A DNA stretch of 41,150 nt from Calditrichota bacterium (GCA_018263585.1 JAANWZ010000003.1:1-41150); one strand, 5' to 3'; positions 32,433-40,553 are shown, numbered from the stretch's first letter. Notes: a model not told the origin generated them from the letters alone. Numbers and translations are program-made.

Positions 32433-33374
32433 TCACCGCTGCAACAACCCCTTCACCTTCTCGACGATGTTGGCGGCGCGCAGGCCGTACATATCGAGCA
32501 GCGCGTCGGGGTCGCCGGAGCGACCGTAGGCGTCCATCACCGCGACGTAGTCCATCTTGACCGGTGCATGCTGCGCGACCAGCTGCGCGACCGCCGAGCC
32601 GAGTCCGCCGTAGAGCTGGTGCTCCTCGGCGGTCACGATCGCGCCGGTTTCACGCGCAGCCGCGACGATCGCGCGCTCATCCAGCGGCTTGATCGTGTGC
32701 ATGTTGATCACACGCAATTCGATCCCGCGCTCCGCGAGCTGATCGTGCGCGAGCAGGGCTTCCGCGACCATCGCGCCGCACGCGATGCACGTCGCGTCGC
32801 CGCCCTCCGCGAGTATCGTCGCGCGGCCGGGAACATACGGGTCGTGTTCGCCCGTGACAACCGGCACCGGTTCCCGCCCGAACCGGATGTAGACCGGCCC
32901 GTCGATCTCGCAGGCCGCCGCGACCGCCTTGCGCGTTTCCCAGTAATCCGCCGGCGCGAGCAGGGTGAAGTTCGGCAGCGCGCGCATGCACGCGATGTCC
33001 TCCATCATCTGGTGCGTCGCGCCGTCCGGGCCGACGCTGAGCCCGGAATGCGCGCCGCCGATCTTCACGTTGCACGGCGTGTAACCGACCGTCACCCGCA
33101 GCATGTCGTACACGCGCCCGACGCCGAACGCACTGTACGTCACATAGTATGGCGCCTTCCCGAACAGGGAAAGACCCGCCGCGACGTTCACCATGTTCTG
33201 CTCGGCGATCCCCATCTGGTAGAACCGCTCCGGCCAGCGCTCGGCGAACCGGTCCACGCTCGTCGATTTCGTGTTGTCGCCGACGAGCACGACCACATTG
33301 TCTCGCGTTTCGCCGAGATCGACGAGCCCGTCTCCCCAGCCCTCGCGGGTCTTCCTGCGTGCAAACGTTCGCAT
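32433..33374 (-). CDS. Transketolase, C-terminal subunit (split type)
   Basis: The pyrimidine-binding and C-terminal domains of a transketolase, 313 residues, as in organisms that split the enzyme in two. VVLVGDNTKSTSVDRFAERW, the ThDP-activating glutamate in QMGIAEQNMVNVAAGLSLFG, GGAHSGLSVGPDGATHQMMED and YIRFGREPVPV are visible. The N-terminal domain with the GDG ThDP motif, normally encoded just upstream, is absent: divergent yajC lies there instead. It therefore depends on a distant partner, or another role such as a DXS-like subunit must be considered. The start at 33374 is the first ATG fitting the family; a longer frame reads through unrelated sequence. Confidence 0.88.
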   Translation of the reverse strand: MRTFARRKTREGWGDGLVDLGETRDNVVVLVGDNTKSTSVDRFAERWPERFYQMGIAEQNMVNVAAGLSLFGKAPYYVTYSAFGVGRVYDMLRVTVGYTPCNVKIGGAHSGLSVGPDGATHQMMEDIACMRALPNFTLLAPADYWETRKAVAAACEIDGPVYIRFGREPVPVVTGEHDPYVPGRATILAEGGDATCIACGAMVAEALLAHDQLAERGIELRVINMHTIKPLDERAIVAAARETGAIVTAEEHQLYGGLGSAVAQLVAQHAPVKMDYVAVMDAYGRSGDPDALLDMYGLRAANIVEKVKGLLQR

Positions 33375-33609
33375 CGGCTCCGATGTCTGTTGCGCGGATG
33401 GACACGTTCGGCGCACTGGCAGCCGCCCGCGGAAAGTGTACGAGCGGACGCCGTGCCATTGCCAGCCGTGCGGAGCCGCTACACTCCCCGCTGAGTTCCG
33501 CGTCTCGGGCCTCGGGGGAACGGAGCGGCGAGCCGAGCGTATGGCGGGAAGCGAGACGGTATTCAACCTGTTATATTGGCACGTCCGCGGAACTGACAAG
33601 GTGGGATCC
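33375..33609. other. Divergent promoter region
   Basis: The gap between the transketolase-like gene and yajC. The only clear signal is an extended -10 box TGT-TATATT at 33569-33577 before yajC. No repeats of the common families are seen. Confidence 0.45.
33569..33577 (+). promoter_or_regulatory. Extended -10 promoter of yajC
   Basis: TG at 33569-33570, one base, then TATATT at 33572-33577, 32 bp before the yajC ATG. No -35 box is evident, as expected for an extended -10 promoter. Confidence 0.4.
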
Positions 33610-33951
33610 ATGCTGATGCACATGCTGTTCACTCTGGTGCTGCTGATGGGCGGCGGCGGAGGCGGAGAAGGCGAGCAGGGAAGCGGCGGCCTGATGTCGT
33701 TTCTCCCGTTCATCCTCATCTTCGTGATCATCTACTTCCTGATGATCCGGCCCCAGGCCAAGCGCCAGAAGGAACAACGGAAGATGATCCAGGAGTTGAA
33801 ACAGGGGGATGAGATCGTCACGATCGGCGGTCTGCACGGCACGATCGCGGGCATCCGCGATCAGGACAACACGCTGATCGTGAAACTGAACGAAGGCAAC
33901 AAGGTGATCGTCGACCGCAGCGCCGTCAACCGCAAGGTGCAGGCGGGGTGA
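33610..33951 (+). CDS. yajC: Sec translocon accessory protein YajC
   Basis: A 113-residue single-span membrane protein that associates with SecDF. A glycine-rich N-terminus (MGGGGGGEGE) is followed by the membrane helix FLPFILIFVIIYFLMI and the diagnostic RPQAKRQKEQRKMI. The cytoplasmic domain has the KQGDEIVTIGGLHGTI beta-barrel motif. Start ATG is at 33610; the N-terminal hydrophobic stretch before the Gly run may be a second membrane segment. def follows after 30 nt, so yajC probably leads the yajC-def-fmt-rsmB operon. secD and secF are not in the window. Confidence 0.93.
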   Translation: MLMHMLFTLVLLMGGGGGGEGEQGSGGLMSFLPFILIFVIIYFLMIRPQAKRQKEQRKMIQELKQGDEIVTIGGLHGTIAGIRDQDNTLIVKLNEGNKVIVDRSAVNRKVQAG

Positions 33952-33981
33952 CGGGCGTGACGCGGCCGGAGGGTGCAGGGG

Positions 33982-34536
33982 ATGGCCCGGCTTGACATAC
34001 GCATTTACGGCGACCCCGTGCTCCGACGCGAGGCGGATGAAATCCACCAGTTCGGTCCGGAGTTGGAAGCGTTCGCCGCCGACATGCTCGAGACGATGCA
34101 GGCGAACGACGGGATCGGCCTCGCCGCGCCACAGGTCGGAGTGAGCAGACGGTTCGTCGTGATCGGAATGCCGGAGGAGGCCGAGGGCGGGGACGAGCCG
34201 AAGCTGCGCGTGCTCCTGATGGCGAACCCGGAGGTGATCGAGGAGAGCGCGGAGACCGACGTGCTCGAAGAAGGCTGCCTCTCGCTGCCCGAGATCACGG
34301 TGCACGTGGACCGGCCGGTTTCGGTCAAGCTCCGCTACCAGAACCTGCAGGGCGAGCAGGTCGTGATCGAGGCGGAGGGTGTGCTCGCGAAAGTGATCCA
34401 GCACGAGATCGACCACCTCGACGGCATCCTGATCACCGACTACCTACCCCCGTTGAAGAAGACGATGATGCAGGGCCGGCTGAAACGGCTCAGCGAGCAG
34501 CACAGGGAAGCCTCCAGAACCGGAACGGGGGGCTGA
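33982..34536 (+). CDS. def: Peptide deformylase
   Basis: A metalloenzyme that removes the formyl group from nascent peptides. The 184-residue protein has the three motifs: GIGLAAPQVG, EEGCLSLP (Cys metal ligand), and QHEIDHLDG (HExxH). The start at 33982 is chosen because GGAGG at 33968-33972 is 9 nt upstream; the GTG at 33973 abuts that site. The stop overlaps the fmt start by one base (TGATG), a classical def-fmt coupling that pairs formylation with deformylation. Confidence 0.97.
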   Translation: MARLDIRIYGDPVLRREADEIHQFGPELEAFAADMLETMQANDGIGLAAPQVGVSRRFVVIGMPEEAEGGDEPKLRVLLMANPEVIEESAETDVLEEGCLSLPEITVHVDRPVSVKLRYQNLQGEQVVIEAEGVLAKVIQHEIDHLDGILITDYLPPLKKTMMQGRLKRLSEQHREASRTGTGG

Positions 34537-35489
34537 TGCGTGCTGCATTCCTCGGCACAGACCGCTTCGCGATTTCCACCCTCGACCGGTTGATCGAGAG
34601 CCCGCGGCACGAGCTCGCGGGCGTGGTCACCGGTCCGGACAAACCAGCCGGCCGCGGGCGCAGGCTGACCCCGACGCCCGTGCGCGCCCATCTGCTCGCG
34701 CGCGGGATCGACCTGCCCGTGCTCACCCCGATGCGGTTGAAGGACCCTGCGTTTCACGAGCGGTTCCGCGCGCTGCGGGCGGATGTCGCGGTCGTCGTCG
34801 CGTTTCGCATTCTCCCGCCGGAGGTGTTCGACGCGCCCCGCTACGGCACACTCAACGTGCACCCGAGTTTGCTCCCGAGATTCCGCGGCCCCGCGCCGAT
34901 CAACTGGACGTTGATCGAGGGCGAGACGGAGACCGGTGTGAGCGTGATCCGGATTACCAGCCGTGTCGATGCCGGCGGTGTGCTCATGCAGAAACGCGTG
35001 CCCGTCGATCCGCTCGAAACTGCCGGCGAACTCGCGGCCCGGCTCGCGCCGGTCGGGGCCGGGATGGTGCTCGATGTGCTCGACGCGCTCCCGCGCGGTG
35101 AGCGGCGCCCGATCCCGCAGGATGAATCCGCCGCGACGAAGGCGCCGAAGCTGGGTAAGCGGGACGGTCGCCTCGACTGGTCTCGTCCCGCGCGCGAAGT
35201 TCACAACCGGGCGCGAGGGGTGACCCCGTGGCCGGGCGCGTTGTCCACGATCCGCGGCAGGCAGGTGAAGCTGTTCAATACGCGTCCGCTCGCGGATCGC
35301 GAGGGCGCGCCCGGCGCCGTACTCGAGGCCGGAGGAAAAGCCGGCCGGCTCGTGATCGCGTGCGGCGAGGGGGCGCTGGAAGTGGGCGAAATCCAGCTCC
35401 AGGGGAAAAAGCGGATGTCCGTGTCCGATTTTCTCCGCGGATTCCCGATCGAGCCCGGGGCGTGTTTCGACGGGGGCGGAGATGGGTGA
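34536..35489 (+). CDS. fmt: Methionyl-tRNA formyltransferase
   Basis: Formylates initiator Met-tRNA using 10-formyl-THF. The 317-residue product starts MRAAFLGTDRFAISTLDRL and has GPDKPAGRGRRLTPTPV, the catalytic Asn-His in LNVHPSLLPRFRGPAPI, and ITSRVDAGGVLM with the catalytic Asp. The C-terminal OB-like tRNA-binding domain (from GVTPWPGALSTI) is present. It overlaps rsmB by 8 nt. The segment SVSDFLRG near the end is encoded by GTGTCCGATTTT, a string that recurs three more times, one with a mismatch, in this operon and after rpe. Confidence 0.96.
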   Translation: MRAAFLGTDRFAISTLDRLIESPRHELAGVVTGPDKPAGRGRRLTPTPVRAHLLARGIDLPVLTPMRLKDPAFHERFRALRADVAVVVAFRILPPEVFDAPRYGTLNVHPSLLPRFRGPAPINWTLIEGETETGVSVIRITSRVDAGGVLMQKRVPVDPLETAGELAARLAPVGAGMVLDVLDALPRGERRPIPQDESAATKAPKLGKRDGRLDWSRPAREVHNRARGVTPWPGALSTIRGRQVKLFNTRPLADREGAPGAVLEAGGKAGRLVIACGEGALEVGEIQLQGKKRMSVSDFLRGFPIEPGACFDGGGDG

Positions 35490-36798
35490 GCGGCCGAATC
35501 CGAGACGTGTCGCCGCCGACATCCTCGCCAGCTGGGAGACAGGCCGCGACAAGATCGATCAGGTCCGCGACGAGCTGCTCGCGGGCGACGGCTGGGACGA
35601 CCGCGACCGCGCGCTCGTCACCGAAATCGTGTACGGCGTCGTCCGCCACCGCAACGCGCTCCGCGACGAGCTCGGAAACCGGGTACATGCGCCGCTGAAA
35701 CGGCTCCAGGCCGGGCTGCTCCCGATCCTCGAGGTCGGGCTCTACCAGCTCCGCCACCTCGACCGCGTGCCCGCGCACGCCGCCGTCAACGAGGCGGTGA
35801 ATCACGCGCGCGAACTCGCCGGCGACAAACCGGCCGGGCTCGTCAACGCCGTGCTGCGCGCGAGCGCGAAAACACCGGTCGAGCGGCCGGTGGACGCGTT
35901 CTCACACCCCGGAAACCCGCTCAACCGCTGGCGGGATCACTGGGCGGCGCAGTGGGGTGAAGAAAAATCGGACACGCTTGTCCGATTTTTCAGCCGTGTG
36001 CCCCCGACCGGCCTCCGGCGCAACCTGTTGAAAACCGAGTCGGACGAGCAGTGGCACGGGATCCTGCGTGAGGAGGCGGTCGAGTTCGAGGCAGTCGTCG
36101 GCTGGCCCGGGTATCTGTACGCGCGCGAAATCAGGCCGGACGACCTCCCCTCGTTCCGGCGCGGGCTGACCACGGTGCAGGACCCATCAACCTCGCTCGC
36201 GGTCACCGCGCTCGACCCGCGGCCGGGGGAAACGATCCTCGACCTCTGCTGCGCGCCCGGCGGCAAGACGGCGCTGATCTGGGAGCGGATGGGCGGGCGC
36301 GGCGAGCTCGTCGCCGTGGACAAGAGCCTGAAACGCAACCAGCTCACCCGGCGCACGCTGCAACGCCTCGGTCACACCGGTGTTCGCGTACTCACCGAGG
36401 ACCTGCTTCAATTCCAGGGCGGGCCGTTCGACCGCGTGCTGATCGATGTGCCGTGCAGCGGGACCGGCGTCGCCCACCGCCGCGCCGACCTGCTCATCCG
36501 CCGCGCGCCACTGCAGATCGACCAGCTCGCGAAGGTACAGCGTCACTTGCTCAACGCGGCCGCGGAGCTTGTCAAGCCCGGCGGCGTGCTCGTGTACAGC
36601 ACGTGCAGCCTCGAGCCCGCGGAAAACGAGACACGCGTGTCCGAATTTGACAAGCGGCACGGGGACCGGTTCGCCCGCGATCCGCTCTCCGGCACGGCGC
36701 CGGAGGCGCTCCGGCTCGGTGACGGCATCGCCGGGACGTGGCCGCCGCGGGACGGGGTGGACGGCGCGTTCGTCGCCCGCTGGAGGCGGTTCGAATGA
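35482..36798 (+). CDS. rsmB: 16S rRNA (cytosine-967-C5)-methyltransferase
   Basis: An SAM-dependent RNA methyltransferase of 438 residues. The N-terminal NusB-like RNA-binding domain (about 1-140: RRVAADILASWE, LVTEIVYGVVRHRNAL) is followed by the Rossmann domain with ILDLCCAPGGKTALIW, DVPCSGTGVAHRRADL (first catalytic Cys) and LVYSTCSLEPAENE (second catalytic Cys). It lies in the usual def-fmt-rsmB order and overlaps the PASTA gene by 4 nt. An in-frame terminator-like hairpin with a T5 tail lies inside it at 35963-35990. Confidence 0.96.
   Translation: MGERPNPRRVAADILASWETGRDKIDQVRDELLAGDGWDDRDRALVTEIVYGVVRHRNALRDELGNRVHAPLKRLQAGLLPILEVGLYQLRHLDRVPAHAAVNEAVNHARELAGDKPAGLVNAVLRASAKTPVERPVDAFSHPGNPLNRWRDHWAAQWGEEKSDTLVRFFSRVPPTGLRRNLLKTESDEQWHGILREEAVEFEAVVGWPGYLYAREIRPDDLPSFRRGLTTVQDPSTSLAVTALDPRPGETILDLCCAPGGKTALIWERMGGRGELVAVDKSLKRNQLTRRTLQRLGHTGVRVLTEDLLQFQGGPFDRVLIDVPCSGTGVAHRRADLLIRRAPLQIDQLAKVQRHLLNAAAELVKPGGVLVYSTCSLEPAENETRVSEFDKRHGDRFARDPLSGTAPEALRLGDGIAGTWPPRDGVDGAFVARWRRFE
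35963..35990 (+). terminator. Terminator-like hairpin inside rsmB
   Basis: AAAAATCGGACA (35963-35974) and its exact complement (35979-35990) flank a CGCT loop, and the 3' arm ends in T5. It encodes residues around SDTLVRFFS. It could terminate or attenuate transcription on either strand when uncoupled from translation. Confidence 0.4.
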
Positions 36799-37580
36799 GA
36801 TCGCGAATGCTCGCAAGGCGGTTGCTGCCGCGCGTGGCGGCGGTGATCGGGATCTGGGTCCTGGTCGTGCTCGTGATCAACTACGTCGTGATGCCGCTGT
36901 ACACGCGCCGCGGCAGCGAAATCAACGTGCCGGATCTGCGCGGGCGGCCGGTGACACAGGCACGCAACCTCGCGGGGGTGCAGGACTTTCGCATCTCGAT
37001 CGAGGACGAGCGGTTTGTCGCCGACACGCCGCAGGGTGTGATCCTCGAGCAGTTTCCCATGCCCGGGAACGAGACGAAACCGGGCCGGCGGATCCATGTG
37101 ATCGTCTCATCAGGCGTGCCGACTGTCGAGGTCCCGCACGTCGTCAGCAGCAACCGCGACGACGCGCTGTTCAGAATCGAGTCGGCCGGACTCGTCGTGG
37201 ACACGATCCGCTACCGGTTCAGCGATACCCGGTTCGAGGGCCTCGTGATCGACCAGCGACCCGACTCCGGCGAGGTTGTCGAACGGCGCTCCGGGATGGA
37301 GCTCACGATCAGCCTCGGGCGCCGGCCGCGCGAGTATCGTGTGCCGCAGGTGCTTGACCTGCCCTACGAACAGGCACGCTACCTGATTCTCAAGGCCGGG
37401 TTGCAGGTGGGAGACGTTCGTGAAGACCATTTCGTCGGCCGCCGGCCGGGGGCGGTGATGGTGCAGAGTCCGCCGCCGCGCACCGCCGCCGAACCGGGCG
37501 ACAGGGTCGATCTCGTGATCAACCGCAGGCCCGCACCGGAACACGACAGTGGTTCGCAGGATCAGGCGGGCGGAGATTGA
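36795..37580 (+). CDS. Membrane-anchored protein with three PASTA domains
   Basis: A 261-residue protein. One N-terminal membrane helix (AAVIGIWVLVVLVINYVVM, about residues 15-35) is followed by three extracytoplasmic PASTA repeats starting at INVPDLRGRPV, VEVPHVVSSNRDDA and YRVPQVLDLPYEQA, each with the typical 'A...L...GL.V' helix. PASTA domains bind muropeptides or beta-lactams and usually sit on PknB kinases or PBPs; here there is no enzymatic domain. The start ATG overlaps the rsmB stop (ATGA), the usual place of such PASTA proteins after rsmB and before rpe in several phyla (from memory). A cell-wall sensing or scaffolding role is inferred. Confidence 0.88.
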   Translation: MRSRMLARRLLPRVAAVIGIWVLVVLVINYVVMPLYTRRGSEINVPDLRGRPVTQARNLAGVQDFRISIEDERFVADTPQGVILEQFPMPGNETKPGRRIHVIVSSGVPTVEVPHVVSSNRDDALFRIESAGLVVDTIRYRFSDTRFEGLVIDQRPDSGEVVERRSGMELTISLGRRPREYRVPQVLDLPYEQARYLILKAGLQVGDVREDHFVGRRPGAVMVQSPPPRTAAEPGDRVDLVINRRPAPEHDSGSQDQAGGD

Positions 37581-37603
37581 CGGCCGCACTCTGTCTCGTG
37601 TCA

Positions 37604-37622
37604 GCGCTTGCTCGTCAAGCGC
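37604..37622. repeat. GCGCTTG palindrome module
   Basis: GCGCTTG-N5-CAAGCGC, the fifth copy of the CCGCGCTTG module, without its outer CC arm and the usual GGCACGAG flank. Confidence 0.6.
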
Positions 37623-37660
37623 GGCCGGTCCCCCGCAGGCGGAGCTGCCGGGCTACAGTT

Positions 37661-37792
37661 CAACTTCTGACATCCGACATTCTTGTCAAGTCCTGATCAG
37701 AAGTTGACATTTGTTTCGGTTGTCTTTTTCTTATCGGCTGACTTCTGACATCTGATATCTGACTTCTGATATCTGACTTCTGATATCTGACA
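37661..37792. repeat. Inverted and tandem repeats running into the rpe start
   Basis: CAACTTCTGA (37661-37670) is complemented by TCAGAAGTTG (37697-37706), and TGTCAA/TTGACA (37684-37709) flank a CTGATCAG core. From 37751, three 14-bp units TCTGATATCTGAC(T/A) run to 37792, the last base being the A of the first possible rpe ATG. The tract is much more AT-rich than its surroundings. Confidence 0.8.
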
Positions 37793-38490
37793 TGATCGCG
37801 ATGAAACCCTTTTCCCCCAACGAAATCCGCATCCTCCCTTCCCTGCTCGCGGTGGACTTCGCGCGGCTCGGGGAGGAAGCGAGACGCGCGCTCGATGCGG
37901 GCGCGGACGGTTTGCACGCGGACGTGATGGACGGCCGGTTCGTGCCCCCGATCACGTTCGGCGCGGATGTTGTCGGCGCGGTCGTGCGGGAAACCGGCGC
38001 GTGGATCGACGCGCACCTGATGGTCGAGCAGCCGGAGCGTCAGATCGACGCGTTCGCGGCGGCCGGAGCGAAGGCGATCACCGTGCACGCGGAGGCGACC
38101 GCTCACCTGCACCGCCTGCTCGCGCAGATCCGTGACGCCGGCTGCGAGGCGGGGGTCGCGCTCAACCCGGCGACGCCGGTCACCGAAGCGGTGCGCTACG
38201 TGCTCCCGCTCGTCGATCGCGTGCTGATCATGACCGTCAACCCCGGCTGGGGCGGGCAGACGTTCATCCCGGAGGGGCTCGACAAGGTGCACAAGGTCGC
38301 GCGGATCCTGCGCGCGGCGGATTCACGGGCGCGGCTGCAGGTGGACGGGGGAGTAACCGCAGAGAACGCGGGCGATCTCGTCCGCCACGGCGCCGACGAG
38401 CTCGTCGCCGGCTCCGCGGTCTACCGCGGCGATGTCGCGGGCAACCTCGCCGCGATCCGGGACGCCGTGAACCGCGCGCGTTCGGTGTAG
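37792..38490 (+). CDS. rpe: Ribulose-phosphate 3-epimerase
   Basis: Interconverts ribulose-5-phosphate and xylulose-5-phosphate in the pentose phosphate pathway. The TIM barrel of 232 residues shows ILPSLLAVDFARLGEE, HADVMDGRFVPPITFG (His and Asp metal ligands), DAHLMVEQPE, ALNPATPV, VLIMTVNPGWGGQTFIPE and LQVDGGV. Starts at 37792 and 37801 are both possible; neither has a purine-rich ribosome-binding site because the upstream sequence is the TCTGATATCTGAC tandem repeat. Rpe and the orphan transketolase half would act in the same pathway. A bidirectional terminator follows. Confidence 0.96.
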   Translation: MIAMKPFSPNEIRILPSLLAVDFARLGEEARRALDAGADGLHADVMDGRFVPPITFGADVVGAVVRETGAWIDAHLMVEQPERQIDAFAAAGAKAITVHAEATAHLHRLLAQIRDAGCEAGVALNPATPVTEAVRYVLPLVDRVLIMTVNPGWGGQTFIPEGLDKVHKVARILRAADSRARLQVDGGVTAENAGDLVRHGADELVAGSAVYRGDVAGNLAAIRDAVNRARSV

Positions 38491-38510
38491 CCCGCACAGC
38501 CGCGAATAAA

Positions 38511-38530
38511 GGACACGCGTGTCCGATTTT
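38511..38530. terminator. Bidirectional terminator between rpe and the sulfotransferase gene
   Basis: GGACACGCGTGTCC (38511-38524) is a perfect palindrome. On the plus strand it is followed by GATTTT; on the minus strand by TTTATT. It serves two convergent genes separated by only 43 bp. Confidence 0.6.
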
Positions 38531-38533
38531 CCG

Positions 38534-39610
38534 TCAGTACTCGTATCCGAACAGCTCGATGTCCCGCCTGTACCGGTCGCGGATAAGCTCGCTGGTTTCC
38601 GCGGAGTAGATTTCGCGGTAGCGGGCGGACGGACCATCTCCACCGAGCTTGCCCCCTCTCGCCGCGGACGGGTTCTTCTCCGGAAGCTCCAGCTCCGGCA
38701 GGTCGAGCAGACGGCAGAGTTCACGGAAGTCGCGCGTAATCGTTTCCAGCTTCCCGAGCCAGTCGGCGAGCAGGTTGCCGTGATCGTCCGTGATGAACCG
38801 GTGCTGGCTCATCCAGTGACGGTTTGCGCCGGTGTCACGGCCGGACGGCGACTCTGAAAGGAAGCGCGCGAACTCGTCGAACGGCATCCCCGGACGCAGC
38901 CCGGGAGCCTTGTTCACAACCCCTTTGATCTCCGCCGGGCCGGGGTTTTCGATCTTGCTCCGGTAGCAGGAGACAACCCGCGCCCACGGATTGCGGACGA
39001 ACGCGAAGCAGACGTAGTCACGCAGCCCGGTGACCGTTTTCAATTCAGCGATCGGCCGGGTCGTCTCCTCGGCACGGAACTCGAGCGGCGGGTCTGTGAT
39101 CAGCAGCGAGCGGAAGCTGCGCGTGGCGACCTTCGGAATCCCCGCCCAGATGAACCGGTAGGCGTGGGAGATGATGTTCGTGCACTTGTTGTCCGGGCGC
39201 ATGACGACGCCGGGTTTCCAGCGTGCGGCCCACCGCCGCAACGCGTCCGCGTTGAACACGCCGCCGTCCGGCTCGATTGTCCGCGCCGCGGCGGCCAGTT
39301 GTTCGGCGCGGCCGTTCTCTTTGCACGAGACCGCGGCGCGTTCGAACGCACGCCACACCGCCGCCGGTTCGGCGAGCAGGACGGGCAGCTCGTGCACAGC
39401 GAGTGCGAGCGCGAGCTGGACGTTCGCCTCCCCGGTCGCTTCGATGAGCACGTGTTCGGGCGCTTCGACCGCCAGATGTGCGGCGATTCGGTGAACTGAC
39501 CGCGGTTCGGTTGCCGGCGCCCGCAGGCGGGTATCGCCCGGACTGATTGCGAGCTCGATGCTTCCGTTCGTCGCGTGCGCGCCCGCGACAGGTCCGTGAT
39601 TCGCCATCAT
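38534..39610 (-). CDS. Sulfotransferase with an N-terminal IS110-transposase-like domain
   Basis: A 358-residue protein in two parts. Residues ~145-358 form a Golgi-type sulfotransferase (Sulfotransfer_2-like) with the PAPS 5'-phosphosulfate loop IPKVATRSFRSLL (158-170) and the 3'-phosphate site FAFVRNPWARVVSCYRSK (203-220). Residues ~10-115 instead resemble the DEDD RuvC-like domain of IS110-family transposases: NGSIELAISPG, PEHVLIEATG (57-60 EATG), LPVLLAEPAAVWRAFERA and the ARTIEPD end. Only the EATG glutamate remains; the first Asp and the K-T-D-x-x-D aspartates are replaced, and the catalytic-Ser domain is absent. The start at 39610 overlaps the glycosyltransferase stop (TGATGATG). It probably modifies a surface glycan; the N-terminal call is inference by eye. 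Confidence 0.75.
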   Translation of the reverse strand: MMANHGPVAGAHATNGSIELAISPGDTRLRAPATEPRSVHRIAAHLAVEAPEHVLIEATGEANVQLALALAVHELPVLLAEPAAVWRAFERAAVSCKENGRAEQLAAAARTIEPDGGVFNADALRRWAARWKPGVVMRPDNKCTNIISHAYRFIWAGIPKVATRSFRSLLITDPPLEFRAEETTRPIAELKTVTGLRDYVCFAFVRNPWARVVSCYRSKIENPGPAEIKGVVNKAPGLRPGMPFDEFARFLSESPSGRDTGANRHWMSQHRFITDDHGNLLADWLGKLETITRDFRELCRLLDLPELELPEKNPSAARGGKLGGDGPSARYREIYSAETSELIRDRYRRDIELFGYEY

Positions 39611-40515
39611 CACTCCGCGCGTGTTCCGCCGGCGGACACGCCCGGTCCGGTTGCCGCCGCACGCCGGCCGTTGCCCGCGACCTGCACCGGCGGCTTCTTC
39701 ATCGGCAGCCCGCGACGGATCGGGCGCGGGTTACGCTCGAGATACGACGCCGCCCAGCGGATTTCATCCGGCGCATACAGCTTCGGGGTCGCCGCGATCA
39801 GCATCGCCGCCGCCCACGGGAACCTGTCGGCGGGCCCGTGCCGCTCGCGCACGTCCGGCGGATCCGGGTGGCGGCGCAGGTAATCCTCGGCCCACGCGAG
39901 TTCCTCGTCCTCGTACAGGTCCGGGTAGCGGCGAAACAGGTTCGCGACCACCCACTCGTGCATCCGTTCCGCTGCCTTGCCCATCCCCTCGTTCGCCGAC
40001 GCGCGGTACATGTAAACCGGCTCCGGGAGTTGGACAAACCGCGCGCCCGCGTTCGCGCAGCCGATCCAGAACGCCCAGTCCTCGTAGCCCGGCACACGCT
40101 CCGGGTAGCCGCCGACAGCGTCCGCAAGCGAGCGGCTGAGCAGAGACGTGTTCGGGAGCTTGTTCTTGCGCAGCAGCGCGTTTGGGTGGAACAACGTGTT
40201 TTTCCATAACTTACGGTGTGCGCCGAAGCACTGGATGAACCCGTACGCGACGACCCGCTCCGCGGCGAACGGTTCAGCGGCTGCGAGCAGCCGGACCAGC
40301 GTGTCCGGCAGCAGGCAGTCGTCGGCGTCGAGCGGGAGCAGATACTCGCCACGCGCGTAGATGAGCCCGCTGTTGCGCGCGATCGCCGGCTCGCCGGAAT
40401 TGGCGCGTTCGATCAGCTTGATCGCGCGCCCGGGGTTCTCGCGGATCAGTGTTTCCGCGACGAGCGCGGAGGCAACGCCGGCCCCGCTCCGGGCAAATCC
40501 TGCCGCTTCGGGCAA
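39610..40515 (-). pseudogene. Family 2 glycosyltransferase lacking its N-terminus
   Basis: About 300 residues of a GT-A glycosyltransferase: RANSGEPAIARNSGLIYARG, the DXD-type LPLDADDCLLPDTLVRL (DADD at 63-66), NTSLLSRSLADAVGGYPERV, YEDWAFWIGCANAG and VQLPEPVYMYR. The usual first ~50 residues, with the nucleotide-binding strand and first DDGSTD motif, are missing. Similarity begins near VASALVAETLIRENPGR. No ATG exists in the remaining frame; only a TTG at 40515 could start it, and an in-frame stop lies near 40590. A 150-bp MITE-like element begins 39 bp upstream, where the missing part should be. It is probably non-functional, yet its stop is still coupled to the sulfotransferase start. Confidence 0.72.
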
Positions 40516-40553
40516 GAGGGGCGGGATATCTTCGGTTTCAGACGTGGCAGGCG

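Noticed and set aside
36785-36800. T-loop-like GGTTCGAAT suggesting a tRNA
   Set aside because: It lies at the end of the rsmB coding sequence and no cloverleaf can be built around it; no tRNA gene was found anywhere in the window.
37684-37731. TTGACA at 37704-37709 as the -35 box of an rpe promoter
   Set aside because: No acceptable -10 hexamer lies 16-18 bp downstream, and TTGACA is part of the local inverted repeat.
37661-37792. CRISPR-like short tandem repeats before rpe
   Set aside because: The 14-bp units are contiguous with no spacers and no cas genes occur in the window.
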